The position numbers and the translations under genes are program-made. This document shows, one piece after another, positions 8,262 to 15,861 of a stretch of 17,221 nt of DNA. Source of the stretch: Verrucomicrobiota bacterium. Lineage in GTDB: Bacteria; Verrucomicrobiota; Verrucomicrobiia; Verrucomicrobiales; Akkermansiaceae. How positions within the stretch are numbered: the first letter of the stretch is position 1; each line of letters starts with the position of its first letter. Below the pieces are notes generated by a model. The model had not been told where the DNA came from. It saw nothing but the letters and a program-made list of their open reading frames with translations, and did no database searches. The stretch is from assembly GCA_008932955.1 (NCBI GenBank), contig WBXE01000028.1, positions 1-17,221 on the forward strand. The letters are read 5' to 3'.

Positions 8262-8371
8262 GAGATAGATGGTTTAATTAGGCCCCCGCACCGTGGGAGT
8301 GCCAGAGTAAACTGCCCAATCGACAAAAAGTTTCGCCAAACATCCAGTTAACCGCTATTTCCCCCTTGCCG

Positions 8372-9274
8372 ATGCACATCAGCGATATCCTCTCCTCCCG
8401 CAAACCTTCGCTATCCTTCGAGTTCTTCCCGCCGCGTGCCGCCGCCGCCTGGGAAGATCTCTATCAGACGATCCGCGACCTCGAGCAACTCGCCCCTGCC
8501 TTCGTCTCAGTTACCTACGGCGCTGGCGGCGGCACCCGCGAACTCACCCACGACCTGGTCGTGCGCATCCAACAAACCACCGCCATCCCTCCCACGCCCC
8601 ACCTCACCTGCGTCGGCCACTCCAAGGCCGAGGTCGAGGCGATTCTCGAGCGCTACGCTGCCGCCGGTGTCTCTAACATCCTCGCCCTGCGCGGCGACGC
8701 CCCGCGCGACCAGCCGGACTATGATTGGTTGAGGGGTGACTTCCGGCATGCGGCCGACCTGGTGGCGTACATCCGCGAGTTTAATGACAGCGGCCGCCAC
8801 CCTGATCCGCGCGGCTTTGGCATCGGCGTGGCCGGTTTTCCTGAGGGCCACCCCGATACCCCGAATCGTTTGACGGAACTCAATTTCCTCAAACAAAAAG
8901 TCGATGCGGGTGCCGACTACATTTGCAGCCAATTATTTTTTGATAACCACGATTTTTTTGATTTTCGAGATCGCTGTGTGCTTGCGGGCATTGAGGTTCC
9001 CATTCTTGCTGGCATCATGCCGGTCACCTCGCTGCAAGGCATGCAGCGGATGGCGGAACTGGCCGCCGGTGCGCGTTTTCCAGCGGCGTTGCTGCGAGCG
9101 TTGGAGCGTGCCAACACTCATCCCGAGGCGGTCGAACGCGTCGGCATCCATTATGCCGCCGCGCAATGCGCCGGCTTGTTGGATAACGCCGTAGCGGGCA
9201 TCCATTTCTACACTCTCAACAAGAGCCACGCCACCCGCGAAATCTACGCCAGCCTCGGCCTCTTCCCCGGGTAG
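8372..9274 (+). CDS. metF: Methylenetetrahydrofolate reductase
   Basis: Of 300 residues, the usual length for bacterial MetF. It reduces 5,10-methylene-THF to 5-methyl-THF with FAD, feeding methionine synthesis. Landmarks are SFEFFPPR (15-22), SVTYGAGGGTRELT (46-59), PTPHLTCVGHSKAEVEAILE, NILALRGDAPRD (the LRGD loop), GFGIGVAGFPEGHPDTPN and the FAD/substrate segment FLKQKVDAGADYICSQLFFD followed by PILAGIMPVTS. The start is ATG 8372 (MHISDILSSRK); a TTG two codons earlier is less likely. No SAM or cobalamin riboswitch is recognisable in the short leader (8262-8371). A stem-loop follows the stop directly. Confidence 0.95.
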   Translation: MHISDILSSRKPSLSFEFFPPRAAAAWEDLYQTIRDLEQLAPAFVSVTYGAGGGTRELTHDLVVRIQQTTAIPPTPHLTCVGHSKAEVEAILERYAAAGVSNILALRGDAPRDQPDYDWLRGDFRHAADLVAYIREFNDSGRHPDPRGFGIGVAGFPEGHPDTPNRLTELNFLKQKVDAGADYICSQLFFDNHDFFDFRDRCVLAGIEVPILAGIMPVTSLQGMQRMAELAAGARFPAALLRALERANTHPEAVERVGIHYAAAQCAGLLDNAVAGIHFYTLNKSHATREIYASLGLFPG

Positions 9275-9293
9275 CTGCGGCGTCCCGCCGCAG
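9275..9293 (+). terminator. Stem-loop directly after metF stop
   Basis: A perfect 8-bp stem CTGCGGCG / CGCCGCAG encloses the loop TCC and begins on the first base after the TAG. There is no T tract, so it is a terminator or mRNA 3'-end structure only by position. A second small palindrome AGTGAC-CGCC-GTCACT lies at 9327-9342. Confidence 0.45.
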
Positions 9294-9349
9294 GCCGTGG
9301 CAGTCGCGTCTCGCGGCGCTTCGATGAGTGACCGCCGTCACTGCAGCGG

Positions 9350-9495
9350 CATTGTAGCGGCGCGTCTACGACCGGCGCTGATCATGAGTTGTTCACTGCA
9401 GCGGCACATTGGCGCATCGGCGCTCACAGAACGGCGCTACAATGCTGACCATGGCACTGGTGTGCACAGAGCGCCGCCACAAGTCATCTCAGATG
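9350..9495. repeat. Dispersed palindromic element, copy 2
   Basis: The left end CATTGTAGCGGCGCGTCTA is identical to that at 3765, and the next nine bases differ by only two changes (CGACCGGCG against TGACCGCCG). An inverted partner, GGCGCTACAATG, lies at about 9434-9445, and the sequence ends with ATCTCAGAT near 9487-9495, also found in copy 1. CACTGCAGCGGCA occurs twice around it (9339-9351, 9394-9406). It occupies the gap between convergent metF and DAHP synthase genes; no coding region is supported here. Confidence 0.6.
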
Positions 9496-9506
9496 CCTCG
9501 CTGCAG

Positions 9507-10574
9507 TCAGGATTGCGCGCGGCGCTGGCGCACGGCGAGGGCCAACTCGTCGAGTACTTCGACGGTGCTGTCCCAGTTGATACAGGCGTCAGTGACGGAT
9601 TGGCCGTACACCAAGCGCGAGAGGTCGGAGCCAGCGGGTTGGTTACCTGAGACGAGGTTAGACTCGATCATCACGGCGGTGATGGCACGCGAGCCGGCGG
9701 CGAGTTGTTGGCAGAGATTGCGGGCCACCTTTGGCTGGTTGCGGTAGTCCTTGGATGAATTGCCATGCGAGCAATCCACCATCACATAGGGCGGCAATTC
9801 CTGTTTGCGGAGCATCGTCTCCACCTCGTCAATGCTCGCCTGGTCATAGTTCGGACCGGCTTTCCCGCCCCGCAAAATCAGATGACAGCTGGCGTTGCCA
9901 GCCGTGGAAATGATCGCTGATACCCCCTGCTTGGTGACAGATAGAAAATGGTGCGGATGGGATGCGGATTGGATTGCGTCGAGCGCGATTTGGATCGAGC
10001 CGCCGGTGCCATTTTTGAACCCCACGGGCATCGACAGGCCGGAGGCGAGTTCGCGATGGATCTGGGACTCGGTGGTGCGTGCGCCGATGGCACCCCAGGC
10101 AATCAAATCCGCGATGTATTGCGGGGAAATCGTATCCAGAAACTCGGTGCCTGCCGGCATGCCCAGGGAGGTCAGATCCAAGAGAAGTTTGCGGGCAATC
10201 CGCAGCCCGTGGTTGATGTCAAATGAGTCGTCGAGATGCGGATCATTGATCAAGCCCTTCCAGCCAACCGTGGTCCGCGGTTTCTCAAAATATACCCGCA
10301 TGATGATGAGCAAATCGTCCTGCAGCCGCGTGGCTTGCTCTAGCAGGCGGCTGCCATATTCCATCGCCGCTTCAGGATCATGGATCGAACATGGGCCCAC
10401 CACTGCCAGCAAGCGGTCATCCTTGCCGCGCACAATCGCCTCCGCCTGCTCACGGGTGCTGGCCACTAATTCCGATGCCTGATCGGTTACTGGCAAATAA
10501 TAGGCCAGCACCGCCGGGGAAATCAGCGGGTTGAGGCCGGCAATGCGGAGGTCGTCGGTGCGGTGGCGGGTCAC
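9507..10574 (-). CDS. aroF: 3-deoxy-7-phosphoheptulonate (DAHP) synthase, class I AroFGH type
   Basis: Condenses phosphoenolpyruvate and erythrose-4-phosphate, the first step of the shikimate pathway, in the cytoplasm. The protein has 355 residues, matching E. coli AroF/G/H. Landmarks are TDDLRIAGLNPLISP at the N-terminus (the family's DDLRI), VVGPCSIHDP (58-67; the Cys is a metal ligand), RVYFEKPRTTVGWKGLINDP, SMPVGFKNGTGG, HLILRGGKAGPNY and MVDCSHGNSSKDY with the metal-binding His. GTG 10574 is taken as the start because homology begins there; the frame stays open upstream to a TTG at 10697 but that part is not family-like. The isozyme letter is arbitrary, as feedback specificity (Phe, Tyr or Trp) cannot be read reliably. 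The adjacent TauE gene on the same strand is 133 bases upstream. Confidence 0.93.
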   Translation of the reverse strand: MTRHRTDDLRIAGLNPLISPAVLAYYLPVTDQASELVASTREQAEAIVRGKDDRLLAVVGPCSIHDPEAAMEYGSRLLEQATRLQDDLLIIMRVYFEKPRTTVGWKGLINDPHLDDSFDINHGLRIARKLLLDLTSLGMPAGTEFLDTISPQYIADLIAWGAIGARTTESQIHRELASGLSMPVGFKNGTGGSIQIALDAIQSASHPHHFLSVTKQGVSAIISTAGNASCHLILRGGKAGPNYDQASIDEVETMLRKQELPPYVMVDCSHGNSSKDYRNQPKVARNLCQQLAAGSRAITAVMIESNLVSGNQPAGSDLSRLVYGQSVTDACINWDSTVEVLDELALAVRQRRAQS

Positions 10575-10707
10575 GCCGCGCAGCCTAGCGAGCCGCGGCG
10601 GCAATGCAAGGCCAAGTGTGCAGCTGGCACAGGCACGCGCGGCCAAAATATCCACCGAACTAGGAAAATCCAGGTTTTTTGGCTGCCGAGGTCCCAAAAA
10701 ATGGGGG

Positions 10708-11481
10708 TTAGGCGAAGCGGCGATAGATCAAGATGGCGGAGATGGTGAAACCGATGGTCGTCACGGCGTGGCGCACGAGGGGGCGGGGGATGCGCTGCGA
10801 CAAGCTGGCACCGAGGTAATAACCGGCCAGAGCGCCGACGCACATGACGCCGGCTTTGCTCCAATCGACCATGCCACTGGCGACGAACCAGGCGGCGGCG
10901 ACCAGATTGATCAGCGAGCCGAGCAAGTTTTTCAGGGCATTCATTTGGTGAATATCCTTCAGGCCGAGGAAGCCCAGCGAGGCAAGCATGAGGATGCCGA
11001 TGCCCGCGCCGAAGTAGCCGCCATAGAGCGCAACGGCGAATTGGAACCCCACGGCAAGCCAGGGAGTCGTGATGTGGCGGGGCTGAGCGTCAGGGTTAGG
11101 CGGTCCTAACCATTTGCGGAGCCCTTCCTGAAGGAGAAATAAAACCGTGGCAAACAGGATCAGATAAGGCACCAGCGCAGCGAACAATGGGTCGCCACTG
11201 CGGGTGAGTAGGAGGCTGCCGAGCCAGCCGCCCAGTAGGCTCACGGGGACCATGCGGCCGATCCAAGGGCGGACGGCAGGGAAGTGACCTTTGAAGCTGA
11301 AGATACTCCCGGCCGTGCCGATGACCAGCGCGGTGGTGCTGGTGGCATTGGCGATGATCGGCGAGCTGCCGAAATACAGCAACGCCGGAAACGTCAGCAA
11401 AGTACCGCCGCCCGCCACCGCATTGATCATGCCCGCGGCGGCCCCTGCCAAGACCAGTGCAATGATTTCTACCCAAGACAT
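10708..11481 (-). CDS. TauE/SafE family membrane permease
   Basis: About 257 residues starting at MSWVEIIALVLAGAAAGMIN, almost all membrane-spanning (roughly eight segments). The N-terminal GMINAVAGGGTLLTFPALL is the characteristic TauE/SafE repeat motif, and FGAGIGILMLASLGFLGLKD then NLLGSLINLVAAAWF form the second half repeat. Members export or import organic sulfur and other anions (sulfoacetate, taurine-derived sulfite); the substrate is not predictable. An upstream in-frame ATG at 11544 would add 21 hydrophilic residues (MNEPDEARLAFGARMRTLRRG); it is preceded by a weak GAG, so the start remains open. The final residues (ILIYRRFA) are basic. Confidence 0.88.
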   Translation of the reverse strand: MSWVEIIALVLAGAAAGMINAVAGGGTLLTFPALLYFGSSPIIANATSTTALVIGTAGSIFSFKGHFPAVRPWIGRMVPVSLLGGWLGSLLLTRSGDPLFAALVPYLILFATVLFLLQEGLRKWLGPPNPDAQPRHITTPWLAVGFQFAVALYGGYFGAGIGILMLASLGFLGLKDIHQMNALKNLLGSLINLVAAAWFVASGMVDWSKAGVMCVGALAGYYLGASLSQRIPRPLVRHAVTTIGFTISAILIYRRFA

Positions 11482-11695
11482 GCCGCGGCGCAGTGTGCGC
11501 ATCCTTGCCCCAAACGCAAGGCGAGCTTCGTCCGGTTCATTCATTCAAGCTCATAAGCGCCGTCAAATCGCCCATCCGGCGGAATTTGCACTGCGGCTGA
11601 ACCGATGAGAACGGATAGAAGGAAGCGTGAATGGCTGGGCTCCAATTCACCCAACCGCTGCCGTGATCCTTCTCCGCGGACCATGTACTTAGCCA

Positions 11696-11794
11696 TTGAC
11701 GGCCGCCCCCATGCACCCATACATCTTCCCCGCAACAGCCATCCGAGCCTGAGCCGCTACTGGGTGGCCAAATTTCGGGGGCTGCCCCAGGAGA
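11696..11794 (+). promoter_or_regulatory. Possible promoter and ribosome binding site of the beta-helix gene
   Basis: TTGACG (11696-11701) is a five-of-six match to a -35; 16 bases on, CATACA (11718-11723) is a weak -10. The ribosome binding site AGGAGA (11789-11794) lies 12 bases before ATG 11807, slightly long but the clearest Shine-Dalgarno in the window. The rest of the gap 11545-11806 shows no convincing gene. Confidence 0.35.
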
Positions 11795-11806
11795 AAGTAA
11801 TAACCA

Positions 11807-14209
11807 ATGAAAATAACCATTCTTTTATACGTGTCGGCGGTGATGGCGACGAGTTGGGCGCAGGCGGTGGACCTGTATGTGGCGCCGACCGGCAGTGATC
11901 AGAACCCGGGGACACTGAGTCAAGCGTTTGCGACCTTGAAGCAGGCGCAACTGGAGGCTCGCAAGTCCGCTGGACGGGAAGCGGTGAACATTTTTTTGAG
12001 GGAAGGGACGTACTATTTGCCCGAAGCGCTGGTTCTCACTGCCAGCGATTCCGGAGCCAAGGAGAAACCGGTGGTGTATCAGGCATTTGCCAAGGAGCGG
12101 GCGGTGATAAGTGGCGGCGTGCGGCTAACGGATTTGCAGTGGACCCCTTACAAGGATGGCATCATGCAGACCAAAATGCCCGCAGGCTTCACCACCGACC
12201 AATTGTTTGTCAATGGCGAGAGCCAGTCGATGGCACGCTATCCCAACTTTGATCCCAACGAGCGTCACTTCAATGGCTGGGCCAAGGATGCGTTTAGCCC
12301 GCAACGCGCCGCCCGCTGGAAAGATCCTGCTGGCGGATTCATCCATGTCCTGCATGAAGGCCAGTGGGGTGGCATGCACTATCTCATGACCGGCAAGGAC
12401 GCTGACAACAAGATTACTTATGAGGGTGGCTGGCAGAACAACCGCCCCATGGGCATGCACCAAATCCGCTTCGTGGAAAATATCTTTGAGGAACTCGATG
12501 CCCCAGGTGAATGGTTTCTCGATCACAAGACCCACATCCTCTACTTCTATCCGCCGCCGGGGCTCGACCTCGCCAAGGCGCTTATCGAATCCGTGCGCCT
12601 CCCGCACCTCGTTGAATTGCGTGGCTCAGACAAGGCTCCAGTAAGGTTTGTTAGCTTTAAAGGGCTGACCTTCCGCCATGCGGCGCGCACGTTCATGGAC
12701 ACCAAGGAGCCCTTGGTGCGCAGTGACTGGACGGTTTACCGCGGCGGCGCGCTCTTTCTAACTGGAACTGAGGACTGCGCAATTGAGGATTGTTGCATCG
12801 ATCACATCGGCGGCAATGCCGTCTTTGTGAATAACTACAACCGCAGAGTCACGGTGCGGGGGTGTCACATTGCCAAGATCGGTGCCAGCGGCGTGTCCTT
12901 TGTCGGTGACCGCGATGCCGCCCGGGTGCCGCGCGATTGGAACGACCATTCCCAGTCACTGGATAACCTCGATCGGACGCCCGGCCCGAAGAGCGACAAT
13001 TATCCGGCGGACTGCCTGGTGGATGACAGTCTAATCTATCTTTGCGGCCAGGTTGAAAAACAGGTGGCTCCGGTGCAGATCGAATTGGCGCAGAGCATCA
13101 CGGTGCGGCATTGTTCCATTTATGACGTGCCGCGCGCCGGTATCAACATTGGCGATGGCTGCTGGGGCGGTCATCTCATTGAGTTTTGCGACGTCTTCGA
13201 CACGGTCAAGGAAACGAGCGATCACGGGGCCTTCAATTCCTGGGGCCGCGACCGGTTTTGGGGATTGGCCGGGCTGGACTTGAACAAAACCGCGGATTGG
13301 GATGCTAACAAGGAAGTGGTGCTGCTCGATGCGCTCAAGCCCACGATCATCCGCAACAGCCGCTGGCGTTGCGATCACGGCTGGGACATTGACCTCGATG
13401 ATGGCTCTGGCAATTTTCTCATCTACAACAATCTGTGCCTCAACGGCGGGCTTAAGACGCGCGAGGGTTATTACCGCGTGGTGGAAAATAATATCATGAT
13501 CAACAATGGGTTTCATCCGCATTGCTGGTACCAGCACTGCGAGGATGTCTTCCGCCGCAATATCATGCTAAGCGACCACTACCTGCCCGCCGATATGCCG
13601 AAAACGCCTTGGGGTAAGGAAATGGACTATAATCTCGTCCATCAAGAGGGCATCACCCAGCCTATCCCCGCCACGAAACTAGCCGAAAAATCCCAGCGTG
13701 ACGAACATTCGAGCGTAGCCGATGCCATGTTTGTCGATGCGGCCGTCGGGGATTTTCGCGTGAAGGAAGGTTCGCCGGCCTTGCACTTGGGGTTTGTTAA
13801 TTTTCCGATGGATCAGTTCGGCGTGCAAAAACCTGAGTTGAAAGCCATTGCCCGCACGCCGATCATTCCCGTGTTGAAAAAGCATGACGCTTCAGGCAGG
13901 AAATCGCCAGCGGTTGAACCCGTCACGGTCCTTTGGCAAGCGCAGCTGCGGAGCATCTCCGGTCTTGGTGAGCGATCCGCCTACGGCTTGCCTGATGAGA
14001 CCGGCGTGCTGGTGCTCGAGGTTGCCGCTGAGAGTCCCGCTGCCAAGGCCGGGCTGCGCAAGGATGATGTCATTCGCGCCTGCAACGGTCAACCGGTCAA
14101 GACGGATTCCGAATTGAAACAGTGCTCTGCCCAAGCACCCGGCACTAAGCTCAAGCTTTCCATCATCCGCAAGCAGGTCGGCTCTACGCTAGAGCTCAAT
14201 AACCCGTGA
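11807..14209 (+). CDS. Secreted right-handed beta-helix protein (GH141-like) with C-terminal PDZ domain
   Basis: Of 800 residues, with a signal peptide (MKITILLYVSAVMATSWAQA). The mature start, VDLYVAPTGSDQNPGTLSQA, is the opening of beta-helix glycan-active proteins such as GH141, followed by ATLKQAQLEARK. Beta-helix coils run through the middle, recognisable by FVSFKGLTFRHAARTF, ALFLTGTEDCAIEDCCIDHI, NAVFVNNYNRRVTVRGCHI, SITVRHCSIYDVPRAGINIG and NNLCLNGGLKTREGYYRVVE. SPALHLGFVNFPMDQFGV closes the helix. Residues ~705-800 form a PDZ domain: DETGVLVLEVAAESPAAKAG then LRKDDVIRACNGQPV. GH141 includes alpha-L-fucosidase/xylanase members; activity here is inferred only. PDZ-fused helices recur in Verrucomicrobiota and Planctomycetota. 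It stands alone on the plus strand; its last 14 bases overlap the 3' end of the opposing DinD fragment. Confidence 0.85.
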   Translation: MKITILLYVSAVMATSWAQAVDLYVAPTGSDQNPGTLSQAFATLKQAQLEARKSAGREAVNIFLREGTYYLPEALVLTASDSGAKEKPVVYQAFAKERAVISGGVRLTDLQWTPYKDGIMQTKMPAGFTTDQLFVNGESQSMARYPNFDPNERHFNGWAKDAFSPQRAARWKDPAGGFIHVLHEGQWGGMHYLMTGKDADNKITYEGGWQNNRPMGMHQIRFVENIFEELDAPGEWFLDHKTHILYFYPPPGLDLAKALIESVRLPHLVELRGSDKAPVRFVSFKGLTFRHAARTFMDTKEPLVRSDWTVYRGGALFLTGTEDCAIEDCCIDHIGGNAVFVNNYNRRVTVRGCHIAKIGASGVSFVGDRDAARVPRDWNDHSQSLDNLDRTPGPKSDNYPADCLVDDSLIYLCGQVEKQVAPVQIELAQSITVRHCSIYDVPRAGINIGDGCWGGHLIEFCDVFDTVKETSDHGAFNSWGRDRFWGLAGLDLNKTADWDANKEVVLLDALKPTIIRNSRWRCDHGWDIDLDDGSGNFLIYNNLCLNGGLKTREGYYRVVENNIMINNGFHPHCWYQHCEDVFRRNIMLSDHYLPADMPKTPWGKEMDYNLVHQEGITQPIPATKLAEKSQRDEHSSVADAMFVDAAVGDFRVKEGSPALHLGFVNFPMDQFGVQKPELKAIARTPIIPVLKKHDASGRKSPAVEPVTVLWQAQLRSISGLGERSAYGLPDETGVLVLEVAAESPAAKAGLRKDDVIRACNGQPVKTDSELKQCSAQAPGTKLKLSIIRKQVGSTLELNNP

Positions 14210-14570
14210 GCCGATCTGGACAATCCGTCGCAACAAGCAGCCACGCCCGCGCTGTCGCGATTCCCTGATGATCCCCGCAGGACGCTAGATGATCTTCTAG
14301 CGTTGCCTCGTCACAATTGGCAATCCACTCGTCGATAGCCGGTCGCCTCGCACCTTTGCCCACTTCGATCATATCGGTGACCTCAACGAAATGATCGTCC
14401 ACCCGTTGGCCGCTGTTGAAACAGGCGCTGCGGGCGGATTCGATGACGGATTGGAAATTCCGGTAATCCGCGTAGCCAAGCACGCGGGCGAAGTCCCGGC
14501 TGGACCAGAATTCATTGCCCGCCGGGTTGGTGCGGCGGATTTCCTCAAAGGGTGTGATTTCGTTACTCAT
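14196..14570 (-). pseudogene. DinD-like (Bro-N type) N-terminal fragment
   Basis: The 124-residue frame begins MSNEITPFEEIRRTNPAGNE followed by FWSSRDFARVLGYADYRNFQ, then SVIESARSACFNSG and DHFVEVTDMIEVGKGARR. This is the N-terminal domain of DinD-type DNA-damage-inducible proteins, normally about 270-280 residues. Similarity stops after about residue 76; the rest (PAIDEWIANCDEATLEDH and on) looks unrelated and ends inside the tail of the beta-helix gene. The gene is therefore cut at its 3' side. It belongs to the row of remnants beside tRNA-Gly. Confidence 0.75.
14282..14303. repeat. Perfect palindrome within the DinD remnant
   Basis: ACGCTAGA and TCTAGCGT form an 8-bp stem around TGATCT, 73 bases after the stop of the beta-helix gene. 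There is no T tract. It could serve as a terminator for that gene or mark the breakpoint where DinD homology ends. Confidence 0.5.
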
Positions 14571-14594
14571 GGTTTCAGGTTTCGTTATTCGTCA

Positions 14595-14783
14595 TTACAC
14601 CCGGCCCTCCTGTTTGATGATGGCGAGGAGGTCGAGGAAGGCATGGGGTTTTGATCCTTCGAGATTGAGGGTGCGGTCGCTTTGGTAGCCGAGAGTTTTG
14701 AGTAGGTTTTTCGCCGGGTCCCGGAGCGGGCCGCAGGCGAGGGCTGTGAGGGCGGACTCGATGGCGGGTCGGAGGTCGGACAT
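14595..14783 (-). pseudogene. Probable N-terminal fragment of an Eco57I-type restriction-modification methylase
   Basis: The 62-residue frame reads MSDLRPAIESALTALACGPL then RDPAKNLLKTLGYQSDRTLN. The pattern of a short helix followed by LGYQSDRTL resembles the first residues of large class I methylase/Eco57I-type proteins, which normally run to about 1000 residues. Here it stops at LAIIKQEGRV and only 24 bases separate it from the DinD fragment, so nearly all of the gene would be missing. It starts five bases after the DUF1016 stop, suggesting a former operon. The identification rests on a short stretch and is moderate; a free-standing small protein cannot be excluded. Confidence 0.45.
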
Positions 14784-14788
14784 GGGGA

Positions 14789-15405
14789 TCAGTTTTCTTC
14801 GCTGGCGCGATCTTCGGCGAGTTGCAAGGTGAGTTCCAGCTCGCGGCGGAGTTCCTCCCGGTCGGGTAGGTAGAGTTGGTATTTTTGGACAAAGAGCTGG
14901 CTGTTCATCTGATAGGTGGCGTATTCGACGAGCAGCTCGTCCTTGTTGCGGGTGAGGATGATACCGATGGGCGGGTTATCGCCCTCGGAATTTTCCTCGG
15001 TGGCGAAGTAGCCGAGATACATGTTCATCTGGCCGATGTCGTGATGTTCGACGTCGTTGATTTTCAAATCGATCAGGACGAAGCAGCGGAGGATGCGGTG
15101 ATAAAAGACGAGATCGACCCGGTAGTGAGTGTTGTTGAGAGTGATGCGGTATTGCCTGCCGACGAAGGTGAAGCCCTTGCCGAGTTCCAGGGTGTCATCA
15201 ATCGAGAGCAACTCGACGTAATGGGACCCACTCAAAAGTCTAGACAGCGTCTGGACTTTTGGGAATGCCAGACAAAAGGCCCTCATCATCATGACATTGC
15301 TGCGACTGAATCCTTTGCCGTGCCGGACGGTGAGGTCTTTGGCCAGTCTCGCCACCAATTGTCGCAAAGACCGGTGCTGTTGGGCTGGGGAGGAGTTTGA
15401 TTCAT
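14789..15405 (-). pseudogene. DUF1016/YhcG-type PD-(D/E)XK nuclease, degraded
   Basis: The longest open part (TTG 15367 to stop 14789) gives 192 residues. Residues 1-58 (LAKDLTVRHGKGFSRSNVMM, MRAFCLAF, HYVELLSIDD) match the end of the DUF1016 N-terminal domain. At about residues 59-61 the sequence jumps to LELGKGFTFVGRQYRITL, which belongs to the C-terminal nuclease domain, so the middle is deleted. The nuclease core itself is intact: VDLVFYHRIL (Asp85) and CFVLIDLKIN (Asp100, Lys102), then HHDIGQMNMYLGYF and NPPIGIILTR. The first ~60-70 residues of the family are also absent; an ATG at 15405 (MNQTPPQPNSTGL) is one frame off and would need a frameshift to join. Intact members are about 330-380 residues and accompany restriction and toxin loci. 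Possibly still translated as a short nuclease, more likely dead. Confidence 0.8.
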
Positions 15406-15468
15406 TGCGAAGTGAAGAAAGTAGAGAAGAACAGGACGGATCCGCATTCCCCGGAAGGGGTGACGGAG

Positions 15469-15767
15469 CTACATTCGGTAAGTTCGCTCAGCCAGGCCCA
15501 TCTTCCGTGCATTCTTGACCGCAGCAGCAAAGGCGGGGGAAATCCGACAGCGCCACCAGATGCCTTGCCGGGTCATTCCTGCCGCCGCCTCAGCCAGCGT
15601 GCTGCCCTCACTCAGCTTGTTTAGGACCAGTCTGCTCTTCCAGTTGCTCACGGGGCGGATACTGCCACAAATGCGCGTCTGAGCCCATCGTGCACGGCGG
15701 GGCGCGGGGCGGGCGTCAAGTGGGGGGGGTACGTTTTGTGACGTTTTGTGACGCCGATTTGTCTCAT
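15469..15767 (-). pseudogene. Small helix-turn-helix protein, frame broken at an 8-G tract
   Basis: ATG 15767 opens MRQIGVTKRHKTYPP; the frame then reads into PHLTPAPRP and ends at 15648 without family features. One frame away, the downstream part reads VSNWKSRLVLNKLSEGSTLA, EAAAGMTRQGIWWRCRISPA and FAAAVKNARKMGLAERTYRM, a helix-turn-helix of the kind in small terminase- or transposase-like regulators. The switch point is the run of eight G (15722-15729, eight C on the coding strand). One extra base would join both halves into about 99 residues. Alternatively, GTG 15651 alone gives a 60-residue protein. No ribosome binding site supports either start. It sits between the decayed defence genes and tRNA-Gly. 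Confidence 0.45.
15731..15753. repeat. Tandem ACGTTTTGTG repeat
   Basis: ACGTTTTGTG occurs twice in a row (15731-15740, 15741-15750), followed by ACG. On the minus strand it reads CGTCACAAAACGTCACAAAA, and a further CGTCACA lies about 40 bases earlier. It is within the start of the broken helix-turn-helix gene, where it encodes TKRHKT. Confidence 0.5.
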
Positions 15768-15861
15768 TTTGGCGCGAAGTCCCGCAGTGTGACGCAACGC
15801 GTCGGAACTTTCTGGATCGCCAAATCCCTTGAAAAATAAGGAAAACGGGGTTATTGGCGGG

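Noticed and set aside
8262..8371. SAM or cobalamin riboswitch ahead of metF
   Set aside because: The leader is only about 110 bases, shared with a divergent gene, and lacks recognisable core motifs of either class.
11605..11898. 97-residue plus-strand frame before and into the beta-helix gene
   Set aside because: It runs out of frame into the signal-peptide region of the real gene and has no recognisable domain; a remnant cannot be excluded but is not supported.
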